From assembly GCF_030580855.1 (NCBI RefSeq), contig NZ_JAUQOP010000017.1, positions 44,439 through 108,438 on the forward strand: 64,000 bases of DNA. Reading direction: 5' to 3'. Each line of letters begins with the position of its first letter. Within the stretch, counting starts at the first letter, position 1. Of this stretch, positions 32,949 to 46,553 are shown piece by piece. The position numbers and the translations under genes are program-made. The DNA comes from Pseudomonas citrullilanati (GTDB lineage: Bacteria > Pseudomonadota > Gammaproteobacteria > Pseudomonadales > Pseudomonadaceae). The notes beneath the pieces are model-generated. The model was not told the DNA's origin and searched no databases. It was given only the letters and a program-made list of their open reading frames with translations.

Positions 32949-33854
32949 ATCGAAGACCTCAACACGCTGTACTACTTCACCCAAGTGGTGGAGCACCGTG
33001 GTTTCGCCGCCGCTGGCCGGGCACTGGACATGCCGAAGTCGAAACTCAGCCGGCGCATTGCCCAATTGGAGGAGCGGCTGGGGGTGCGGCTGATCCATCG
33101 CACCAGTCGCCATTGCACGCTGACGGAGATCGGCCAGGCCTATTACCAGCGGTGCCTGGCGATGCGGGTCGAGGCCGAGAGCGCCGCCGAAGTGATCGAG
33201 CGCAACCGCTCCGAACCCCAGGGCCTGGTGCGCATCAGTTGCCCGACGGCGCTGCTCAACAGCTGGGTCGGGCCGATGCTGACCCGCTACATGCTCCAGT
33301 ACCCGCGGGTGGAGCTGTTCATCGAGAGCACCAACCGCCGGGTCGACCTGATCCACGAAGGCTTCGACATTGCCTTGCGGGTGCGCTTCCCGCCGCTGGA
33401 AAACACCGACATGGTCATGAAGGTGCTGGGCAACAGCACCCAGTGCCTGGTGGGCAGCCCGGATTACCGCGAGCGCCTGTCATCGCCCGCATCCCCGGCG
33501 GACCTCAACGGCCTGCCCAGCGTGCATTGGGGCTCGGCGCAGCGGGAATACCAGTGGGAGCTGTTTGGCCCGGACGGTGCCAGCGCGCTGATCCGCCATG
33601 CGCCGCGCATGGTCACCGATGACCTGCTGGCCCTGCGCCACGCGGTACTGGCGGGTGTAGGCGTCGCTCATTTGCCCACCGTAGTGGTGCGCGAAGACAT
33701 CGCGGCCGGTCGCCTGGTGGAACTGGTGCCGGGCTGGACGCCCAAGTGCGGGATCGTCCATGCGATCTTCGCCTCGCGGCGCGGGTTGCTGCCGTCGGTG
33801 CGCACGCTGATCGATTTCCTGGCCGAGGAGTTCAGTCGCAGCGACATGGCCTAG
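32949..33854 (+). CDS. LysR-family regulator with apparent ATC start codon
   Basis: Regulator of about 301 residues. The family N-terminus Glu-Asp-Leu-Asn-Thr-Leu-Tyr-Tyr-Phe is encoded directly after ATC at 32949, with the ribosome site GGAG 7 nt before it. No ATG, GTG or TTG exists upstream in frame before the stop at 32925; starting at GTG 32985 would remove the first helix. The helix-turn-helix (Gly-Phe-Ala-Ala-Ala-Gly-Arg-Ala-Leu-Asp-Met-Pro-Lys-Ser-Lys-Leu-Ser-Arg-Arg) and the effector domain are intact. It is divergent from ycaC. Confidence 0.82.
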   Translation: MEDLNTLYYFTQVVEHRGFAAAGRALDMPKSKLSRRIAQLEERLGVRLIHRTSRHCTLTEIGQAYYQRCLAMRVEAESAAEVIERNRSEPQGLVRISCPTALLNSWVGPMLTRYMLQYPRVELFIESTNRRVDLIHEGFDIALRVRFPPLENTDMVMKVLGNSTQCLVGSPDYRERLSSPASPADLNGLPSVHWGSAQREYQWELFGPDGASALIRHAPRMVTDDLLALRHAVLAGVGVAHLPTVVVREDIAAGRLVELVPGWTPKCGIVHAIFASRRGLLPSVRTLIDFLAEEFSRSDMA

Positions 33855-33936
33855 TCCATTCGTCAGGTGCGCTGCACGGAATGGCCCTCGGGCCCTCAAA
33901 AACCACGATGGTCCTGTCACAAGCCCAGGAGGTCCC

Positions 33937-34218
33937 ATGAGCGATCCACAAGACCCACGCCTGTCCAAACCCCGGGAAAACCCCAATGACGACGGCTTCG
34001 TCCTCGGCACCGCCGGCCGCGACGAAGACCCCAACGCCGCCCCGTCCTACGCGATCGACCGCCGCCACGACCGCGACGAACTGACCCCCGAAGACAGCCG
34101 CGGCATGCCCGGCTACCCCGAGGAAAAACCGCCGGTAAAACCGGCCGGCAAGGACAAAGACGCCGAAGCGGAGCCAGGCATCGAAACCCCGGAGCAGGGC
34201 AACGATAAGGTGGGGTGA
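33937..34218 (+). CDS. Small hydrophilic protein of unknown function
   Basis: Product of 93 residues, very rich in Asp, Glu, Lys, Pro and Gly, with no hydrophobic core, signal peptide or known motif, so probably disordered. AGGAGG lies 5 nt before the ATG, which supports translation. Codon use fits the genome. It lies alone between a LysR gene and a repeat region. It could be a stress-related protein, but the sequence shows no function. Confidence 0.65.
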   Translation: MSDPQDPRLSKPRENPNDDGFVLGTAGRDEDPNAAPSYAIDRRHDRDELTPEDSRGMPGYPEEKPPVKPAGKDKDAEAEPGIETPEQGNDKVG

Positions 34219-34270
34219 GCCGAGACCCGACTTGGGCTGGCGATTAACCACTCAAAGCTGGTGAGGAACA

Positions 34271-34402
34271 TTGTGGCGAGGGGATTTATCCCCGCTCGGC
34301 TGCGAAGCAGTCGCAATCCGATTGACGCGGTTTATCTGCTGCACCGCGTCGGCTGTTTGGGGCCGCTTCGCAGCCCAGCGGGGATAAATCCCCTCGCCAC
34401 AA
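34271..34402. repeat. REP-like palindrome, GGCGAGGGGATT family
   Basis: TTGTGGCGAGGGGATTTATC and GATAAATCCCCTCGCCACAA are perfect inverses at the ends of a 132-bp unit, in the gap between the small ORF and selO. Confidence 0.85.
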
Positions 34403-34430
34403 AATTTCGTGCGCTTTTGTCACGCTTGCT

Positions 34431-34455
34431 GGCGAGGGAGCAAAGCTCCCTCGCC
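34431..34455. terminator. Tight hairpin downstream of selO
   Basis: GGCGAGGGAGC-AAA-GCTCCCTCGCC, an 11-bp perfect stem, 26 bp past the selO stop. No T-run follows, so it may be a stabilising hairpin or a short REP half rather than a true terminator. Confidence 0.45.
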
Positions 34456-34481
34456 ACAGGGTTATGTGTTTGGCGGGAAGG

Positions 34482-39345
<4,864 letters not shown>

Positions 39346-39379
39346 AGAGACCGGTCGAGCAAGTGAGAATGGGAGCAGT

Positions 39380-41122
<1,743 letters not shown>

Positions 41123-41250
41123 AGGCAATACTCCGGAAAAGCTGAAGGACGGGCGCAAACTGACCATGCAGTCTGCGTGCCAGCGATTCTAACCTGTTGA
41201 AATGCGATGCTGTCAAAAAAGGTTGGGGATCGGAGCCATGGACGCAGCCC

Positions 41251-41365
41251 TTGTGGCGAGGGGATTTATCCCCGCTCGAGTGCGAAGCGCTCGCCCTTGG
41301 ACTGCGGGGCAGCACGGTATTGGGGCTGCTTTGCAGCCCAACGGGGATAAATCCCCTCGCCACAA
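41251..41365. repeat. REP-like palindrome, GGCGAGGGGATT family
   Basis: TTGTGGCGAGGGGATTTATC opens and GATAAATCCCCTCGCCACAA closes a 115-bp unit with an inner hairpin (GCGAAGCGCTCGC). It lies between the chemoreceptor stop and the cvrA start. Confidence 0.85.
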
Positions 41366-41372
41366 AGATAAA

Positions 41373-42998
41373 TCAGAGGCTGAACCGCCCGACCATGCTG
41401 TTGAGGTCCACGGCCAGGCGCGACAGTTCGGCACTGGCGGCGCTGGTCTGGTTGGCGCCGGTGGCCGATTGCACCGACAGGTCGCGGATGTTCACCAGGT
41501 TGCGGTCGACTTCGCGGGCCACCTGGGCCTGTTCCTCGGCGGCGCTGGCGATCACCAGGTTGCGTTCGTTGATCTCGACGATGGCGGTGTTGATCGTGTC
41601 CAGCGAAAGGCCGGCACCGCGGGCGATGTTCAGGGTCGACTCGGCGCGTTCGGTGCTGTTGCGCATCGAATCCACGGCCTGTTCGGTGCCGCTCTGGATG
41701 CTGCCGATCATGCGTTCGATTTCGCTGGTCGACTGCTGGGTGCGATGCGCCAGGGCACGCACTTCGTCGGCCACCACGGCGAAACCGCGACCGGCTTCAC
41801 CGGCACGGGCGGCTTCGATGGCGGCGTTCAAGGCCAGCAGGTTGGTCTGGTCGGCCAGGCCGCGGATCACGTCCAGCACCTTGCCGATGTCACGGGATTC
41901 GTCAGCCAGGTTGCCGATCAGCGTCGCGGTGCTTTGCACGTCGGCGCTCATGCGTTCGATGGCCCCCACGGTTTCCTGCACCAGGTCGCGACCGTCGCCG
42001 GCGGAGGTGGTGGCGTTCTTCGACGCTTCGGAAGTGCTGACCGCGTTGCGGGCGACTTCTTCCACGGCGCTGGTCATCTCGTTGACGGCGGTCGCGGCCT
42101 GTTCGATTTCGTTGTTCTGCATCGTCAAGCCACGGGCGCTCTCGTCGGTGACGCTGTTGAGCTCTTCCGCGGCGGAAGCCAGTTGCGTGGCCGAGCCGGA
42201 GATCCGCTGCAGGGTGTCCCGCAGTTTGTCCTGCATGGTTGCCATCGCCCGCAGCAGGCGACCGGCTTCGTCGCTGCCGTCGACGGTAACGGGACGGGTC
42301 AGGTTGCCCTTGGCGATTTCCTCGGCGGCTTCCAGCGCGCTGCCAATTGGCCGGGTGATGCTGTTGGTCAGCAGCCAGGCGAACAGCAGGGTCAGGCCGG
42401 TGGCGATGACCAGCAGCGTGACGACCCAGTTGAAGGCCGTCGAATACTGTTGCGCGGCCCCTTGGTTGAGGTCCTCGGCCTGCTGGTTGTTGATGTCCAG
42501 CAGGCGATCGATCACCACGTTGATGGCGTCGGAATTGGTCAGCAGTTCGGTGTTGAGCAGGGTGCGCAGTTCATCGATCTGATTGTTGCGCGACAGGGTC
42601 TTCATCCGCTCTTCGAGCTGGCGGTACTGCCCCAGCAACTGCACGTACTGATCGTAGGCGGCCCGTTCTTCCGGCGCGCTGATGAGCTTCTCATAGGCGG
42701 TCTGGGCGGCACGGAGCTGCTGGTTGCGTTGCTCGAACAGATCGTAGGTTTTCTGCTGGATGTCGGGTTCGCGGTTCACCAGCAAGCGATAGGACAGCAC
42801 TCGCAGGCGCAGGGTGATCTGGCTGAACTCATCCAGGGCCTTGATGCTGGGCACGCTGTTCTGGACGATGTTTTCGCCGGACGTGCGGATCTTGCTCATC
42901 TGGGTCAGGGCAAACACCCCGAGGACCAGCATCAGGGCGCCGATCAGGGCAAACCCCAGGAACGCCCGCGGCGCGATGTTCATATTACGTAGAGACAT
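41373..42998 (-). CDS. Methyl-accepting chemotaxis protein
   Basis: Chemoreceptor of 541 residues. One membrane helix (about 10-30), a periplasmic four-helix-bundle sensor (4HB_MCP type, about 31-190), a second membrane helix (about 191-212), a HAMP linker and a signalling domain. The hairpin tip contains [19 protein letters not shown]. The ligand cannot be predicted. No CheR-binding pentapeptide is present at the C-terminus. Confidence 0.92.
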   Translation of the reverse strand: MSLRNMNIAPRAFLGFALIGALMLVLGVFALTQMSKIRTSGENIVQNSVPSIKALDEFSQITLRLRVLSYRLLVNREPDIQQKTYDLFEQRNQQLRAAQTAYEKLISAPEERAAYDQYVQLLGQYRQLEERMKTLSRNNQIDELRTLLNTELLTNSDAINVVIDRLLDINNQQAEDLNQGAAQQYSTAFNWVVTLLVIATGLTLLFAWLLTNSITRPIGSALEAAEEIAKGNLTRPVTVDGSDEAGRLLRAMATMQDKLRDTLQRISGSATQLASAAEELNSVTDESARGLTMQNNEIEQAATAVNEMTSAVEEVARNAVSTSEASKNATTSAGDGRDLVQETVGAIERMSADVQSTATLIGNLADESRDIGKVLDVIRGLADQTNLLALNAAIEAARAGEAGRGFAVVADEVRALAHRTQQSTSEIERMIGSIQSGTEQAVDSMRNSTERAESTLNIARGAGLSLDTINTAIVEINERNLVIASAAEEQAQVAREVDRNLVNIRDLSVQSATGANQTSAASAELSRLAVDLNSMVGRFSL

Positions 42999-43253
42999 GG
43001 AAAGTACCGGGTGGGAGCGCGTCCGTGCGGGCTGTGACGGGTATACCGGACTTATCGGTCATGGGGCTGAAGTCTTGAGCTCGCCGCGCGCTTTTGTCGC
43101 TGCTCGGAGGGGGTGGCGCGACGAAGGGTAGGAACCAGATTTCGCAAATGCAGTCTCTAAAACTCGTCAGCGAACCACCGCTGCCTGTAACCGTGGCGTC
43201 GCCGATGACTTTTCTTTATCGTACGCGCCCCCTGAAAAACCCTGGAAATCAAT

Positions 43254-43484
43254 ATGTTGGAAACATCCCTCAGCCAGCTGGAGCAACTGGTCAACGACCT
43301 GGTGCAACAGAACCGCCACCTCACTGGCCTGAACGAAACCCTGAGCGCGGACCTCGCCAGGGCCAAGGATGAAAACGAGAGCCTGCAACTGAGCCTGTTG
43401 GAGCAGGAAGAACTGCACGGCACCGCCGCCGCCCGCATCCAGGCCTTGATCGAGCGCGCCAGCGCCGGTCCTGTCGGCGCATGA
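43254..43484 (+). CDS. Small coiled-coil protein (TIGR02449-like)
   Basis: Protein of 76 residues that is almost entirely a coiled coil (Leu heptads from residue 3 to 60). It resembles the TIGR02449 proteins that accompany ZapA in Pseudomonas and is comparable to ZapB in form. The stop codon overlaps the start of the ZapA-like gene by ATGA. A division-related function is inferred from this pairing. Confidence 0.78.
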   Translation: MLETSLSQLEQLVNDLVQQNRHLTGLNETLSADLARAKDENESLQLSLLEQEELHGTAAARIQALIERASAGPVGA

Positions 43485-43783
43485 GGCACGGCGCCGAGGG
43501 CGTGACCGTCGTCTCGATCCTGGGAGAGGATTATTCGATCAAGGCACCGGCCGGGCAGGAGCAAGCGTTGCTGGACGCCGCTGCGATGCTCAAGGCTGCG
43601 TTGGCCGATACCAAGGGCAAGTATCCGACGCTGATCGGTGATCGCCTGTTGGTCCTGGCGGCGATGAACCTGTGTTCGCGGCAGATTGAAATGCAGAAGC
43701 AGCATCAGGCGGAGCTGGAGCGTTACCAGGAGCAGGTGAGTGCTACGGTCGATGTGATTGCCAAGACGATTCAGCGGGCTTGA
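43481..43783 (+). CDS. zapA: ZapA-like cell division protein
   Basis: Protein of 100 residues in the ZapA family, which bundles FtsZ filaments at mid-cell. The N-terminal Val-Ser-Ile-Leu-Gly-Glu-Asp-Tyr-Ser-Ile-Lys is the typical globular start, and the C-terminal half is a coiled coil. ATG at 43481 overlaps the preceding stop; an inner GTG is possible. Ordinary Pseudomonas zapA lies next to 6S RNA; I see no 6S sequence here, so this may be a second copy. Confidence 0.75.
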   Translation: MRHGAEGVTVVSILGEDYSIKAPAGQEQALLDAAAMLKAALADTKGKYPTLIGDRLLVLAAMNLCSRQIEMQKQHQAELERYQEQVSATVDVIAKTIQRA

Positions 43784-43808
43784 ACCGGGTTTTCGGGCTC
43801 TGGCCCAT

Positions 43809-43889
43809 TGTGGAGCGAGCCTGACAGGCGACCGCACTCTTGCAGTGGTACCTGGTCCCCTGTGGGAGCGAGCTTGCTCGCGATGGCGG
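43809..43889. repeat. Degenerate and complete GTGGGAGCGAGC half units
   Basis: A copy lacking about 20 bp of core (GTGGAGCGAGCCTG) at 43809 carries a GCAGTGGTACCTGGTCCCC spacer, then the complete half TGTGGGAGCGAGCTTGCTCG begins at 43861. They resemble the array at 44259-44427. Confidence 0.65.
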
Positions 43890-43952
43890 TTTTGGGTTGG
43901 GTGCATATCCATTGCTGCGGTAACGGCGGCTTATGGTTCCGCTCTTACAGCG

Positions 43953-44166
43953 GGTCACTTTTGGCAAACGCCCGGAATGCCGGCCCAGCCAAAAGTAACC
44001 AAAAGGTCTTCGCCCCACCACTCGGCACCTCGCCTGCGGCTCGGTGTGCCCGAACGCCGGCATTGCTCCATGGGCCCGCCGCGAAGGGCCATCCATGGCC
44101 CAGCGCGGCTATCCCGGCATCCATGCCGGGATGCCCACTGCGCAACGCCGGCGTTCGGCCAGCGTG
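43953..44166. repeat. Structured multi-hairpin intergenic element
   Basis: Several inverted repeats nest here: ACTTTTGGC/GCCAAAAGT (43957-43996), a closing stem CGAACGCCGGCATTGC/GCAACGCCGGCGTTCG (44051-44066 with 44142-44157, 15 of 16 matched), and inside it TGGGCC/GGCCCA (44071-44102) and ATCCCGGCAT-CC-ATGCCGGGAT (44111-44132). Together they form a three-way-junction-like fold without a coding frame. I recall very similar sequences dispersed in other fluorescens-group genomes. Confidence 0.6.
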
Positions 44167-44188
44167 GTTGATGGGGCGCTGAAGATCA

Positions 44189-44224
44189 AAAGCAAAGCAA
44201 AGCAAAGCAAAGCAAAGCCAAAGC
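44189..44224. repeat. AAAGC pentanucleotide tandem repeat
   Basis: Six perfect AAAGC units (44189-44218), then a single C and a seventh unit, directly after the structured element. Confidence 0.9.
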
Positions 44225-44258
44225 AGCACTGCTTTTCGCGGGTGTACCCGTCCCAGTT

Positions 44259-44427
44259 GTGGGAGCGAGCCTGCTCGCGAAGGCGGCCTGACCGCCGACC
44301 GGATTTTCGCAGTGGTACTCGAACCCCTGTGGGAGCGAGCCTGCTCGCGAAGGCGGCCTGACAGCCGACCGGATTTTCGCAGTGGTACTCGGACCCCTGT
44401 GGGAGCGAGCTTGCTCGCGATGGCGGC
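44259..44427. repeat. Tandem array of 70-bp REP-containing units
   Basis: Units begin at 44259, 44329 and 44399. The first two are nearly identical over 70 bp: a GTGGGAGCGAGCCTGCTCGC half palindrome and a spacer containing CCGACCGGATTTTCGCAGTG. The third is truncated after the palindrome. All point the same way, so this is direct tandem amplification. It ends about 85 bp from the acyl-CoA dehydrogenase stop. Confidence 0.9.
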
Positions 44428-44512
44428 GGCACATCCGGAGTCCGTTCAACTGACCCACCGCTTTCGCGAGCGGATCACTCTACATGGGCTCGGGCGTCCG
44501 CCGGCCCCAGGT

Positions 44513-46315
44513 TCAGAACCACTCGTCCCGCATCCCCAGGCACGTATCATCCCGCGCTTCCAGCAACGCCAGTTCATGATGGCACCCCGGGACTTCCCAC
44601 GTCAGGAAGTAGCGCGCCGCCTGCAACTTGCCTTTATAGAAGTCGCTGTCCGCGGCATTCCCCCTGGCCAGGCCTTCTTCGGCGCGGATCGCCTGTTCCA
44701 GCCAGCGCCAGCCGATCACCATGTGGCCAAACACCTTGAGGTACAGCGCCGAGTTGGCAAGGCTGCCGTTCACTTTGCCTTGGGCCAGGTCGGTCAGTAG
44801 CCCGAGGGTGACGGTTTGCAGGCGCGCCACGAGGGCTTCCAATGGCTGGCGCAATGGCGTCAGCGAGGGGTTCGCCTGGGCGCGCTCGGTGGTGTCGGCC
44901 ACCAGGCGGATCAGTTGCTTGAGCCCGGCGCCACCGTTCTGCGCCAGTTTGCGCCCCAGCAGGTCCAGGGACTGGATGCCGTGGGTGCCTTCGTGGATCG
45001 GGTTCAGGCGGTTGTCGCGGTAGTACTGTTCCACCGGGTATTCGCGGGTGTAGCCGTGGCCGCCGAGGATCTGGATCGCCAGTTCGTTGGCCTTCAGGCA
45101 AAACTCCGAGGGCCAGGATTTGACGATGGGCGTGAGCAGGTCCAACAGTTCATGGGCATGCCGGCGCTCGATTTCGTTCGTGAGGGTGGTGGTGTCGTCG
45201 AACAGCCGTGCCGCGTACAGGCCCAGGTCGAACGAGCCTTCGACGTACGCCTTCTGGGTCAGCAGCATGCGGCGCACGTCGGCGTGCTGGATGATCGCCA
45301 CGGGGGCGGTAGTCGGGTCCTTGCTGTCGGGGACGCGGCCCTGCGGGCGTTCGCGGGCGTATTCGAGGGAGTACAGGTAGCCGGCGTACCCCAGCATCAC
45401 CGCGCCCATGCCGACGCCGATCCGCGCCTCGTTCATCATCTGGAACATGTAGCTCAGGCCATGGTGCGGTTTGCCGACGAGGTAGCCGACGCAGTCGCCG
45501 TTGTCGCCGAAATTCAATGCCGTGGAGGTGGTGCCGCGCCAGCCCATCTTGTGGAACAGGCCGGCCAGCAGCACGTCATTGCGGCGACCGAGGCTGCCGT
45601 CGTCGTTGACCAGGAACTTGGGCACGATGAACAGCGAGATGCCCTTCACCCCCGGGGGCGCGTCCGGCAGTTTGGCCAGGACCATGTGCACGATGTTTTC
45701 CGACAACGGGTGATCGCCGCCGGAAATGAAGATCTTGTTGCCCTTGAGTCGATAGGTGCCGTCGGCTGCCGGCTCGGCGCGCGTACGAATATCCGACAGC
45801 GAAGAGCCCGCATGGGGTTCGGTCAGGGCCATGGTGCCGAAGAAGCGGCCGTCGATCATCGGCTGCAGGAAGCGTTGCTTCTGTTCCTCGCTGCCGAAAC
45901 TTTCGATCAGGTTCGCCGCGCCCATGGTCAGGAACGGGTAGGAGGTGGAGGCGGCGTTGGCCGACTGGAAATGCGCGAAGCAGGCCTGGGACAGCAGGGT
46001 CGGCAGTTGCATGCCGCCAGCGTCGAAGCTGCGGGCGGCGTTCAGGAAGCCGGCTTCCAGGAAAGCGTCCACCGCCGGTTTCACCTCGGGGATCAGGATG
46101 GCCTGGCCGTTCTCGTAGCGGGGTTCGTTTTCGTCGTTCTTGCGGTTGTGCGGCGCGAAATACTTCTCGGCGATGCTGCGGGCCGTGCCGATGGCCGCGT
46201 CGAAGGTTTCGCGGTTGTGCTCGGCGAACCGCTCGCGCTGGGTCAGGCCTTCGGCATCAAGGACTTCATACAGCTCGAAAGCCAGATTACGGGAACTGAG
46301 CAGCGTCTCGGACAT
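44513..46315 (-). CDS. Acyl-CoA dehydrogenase (600-residue type)
   Basis: FAD-dependent dehydrogenase of 600 residues, of the longer class with a C-terminal extension (DUF/AcylCoA_DH_C). Acyl-CoA dehydrogenase signatures Met-Ala-Leu-Thr-Glu-Pro-His-Ala-Gly-Ser and Gln-Ile-Leu-Gly-Gly-His-Gly-Tyr-Thr-Arg-Glu-Tyr-Pro-Val-Glu-Gln are both intact; the Glu just before the Tyr-Arg-Asp segment is a candidate base. It should oxidise medium or long acyl-CoA in beta-oxidation. Its 5' region contains the heptamer array at 46411-46494. No partner beta-oxidation gene is adjacent. Confidence 0.9.
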   Translation of the reverse strand: MSETLLSSRNLAFELYEVLDAEGLTQRERFAEHNRETFDAAIGTARSIAEKYFAPHNRKNDENEPRYENGQAILIPEVKPAVDAFLEAGFLNAARSFDAGGMQLPTLLSQACFAHFQSANAASTSYPFLTMGAANLIESFGSEEQKQRFLQPMIDGRFFGTMALTEPHAGSSLSDIRTRAEPAADGTYRLKGNKIFISGGDHPLSENIVHMVLAKLPDAPPGVKGISLFIVPKFLVNDDGSLGRRNDVLLAGLFHKMGWRGTTSTALNFGDNGDCVGYLVGKPHHGLSYMFQMMNEARIGVGMGAVMLGYAGYLYSLEYARERPQGRVPDSKDPTTAPVAIIQHADVRRMLLTQKAYVEGSFDLGLYAARLFDDTTTLTNEIERRHAHELLDLLTPIVKSWPSEFCLKANELAIQILGGHGYTREYPVEQYYRDNRLNPIHEGTHGIQSLDLLGRKLAQNGGAGLKQLIRLVADTTERAQANPSLTPLRQPLEALVARLQTVTLGLLTDLAQGKVNGSLANSALYLKVFGHMVIGWRWLEQAIRAEEGLARGNAADSDFYKGKLQAARYFLTWEVPGCHHELALLEARDDTCLGMRDEWF

Positions 46316-46410
46316 GGCGGCCTACCTTGTTTGGAATGGGCCGAGTCTAGGCGCGCTGATAAAGGCTGAACAGGATGATTGATGGGGATGATGGAGCGGT
46401 ACAAGTTGTC

Positions 46411-46494
46411 AGCTACAAGCTACAAGCTACAAGCTACAAGCTACAAGCTACAAGCTACAAGCTACAAGCTACAAGCTACAAGCTACAAGCTACA
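46411..46494. repeat. Twelve perfect AGCTACA heptamers
   Basis: The 84-bp tract contains twelve exact copies of AGCTACA and stops with a partial AGC. GCAGCTTGTAGCT at about 46523-46535 is an inverse match, so a long hairpin with slippage-prone arms is possible. The tract is 96 bp upstream of the acyl-CoA dehydrogenase ATG and 60 bp past the putA stop. Confidence 0.97.
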
Positions 46495-46553
46495 AGCAGG
46501 AGCAGGGCACCCGCTTTTACTTGCAGCTTGTAGCTAACAGCTTGCAGCTGCCT

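Noticed and set aside
44259..44427. Possible CRISPR array
   Set aside because: The repeated block is 70 bp with near-identical intervening sequence and only three units; there are no unique spacers and no cas genes.
46411..46494. Possible coding repeat protein
   Set aside because: Heptamers shift frame every unit and there is no start site or open frame across the tract.
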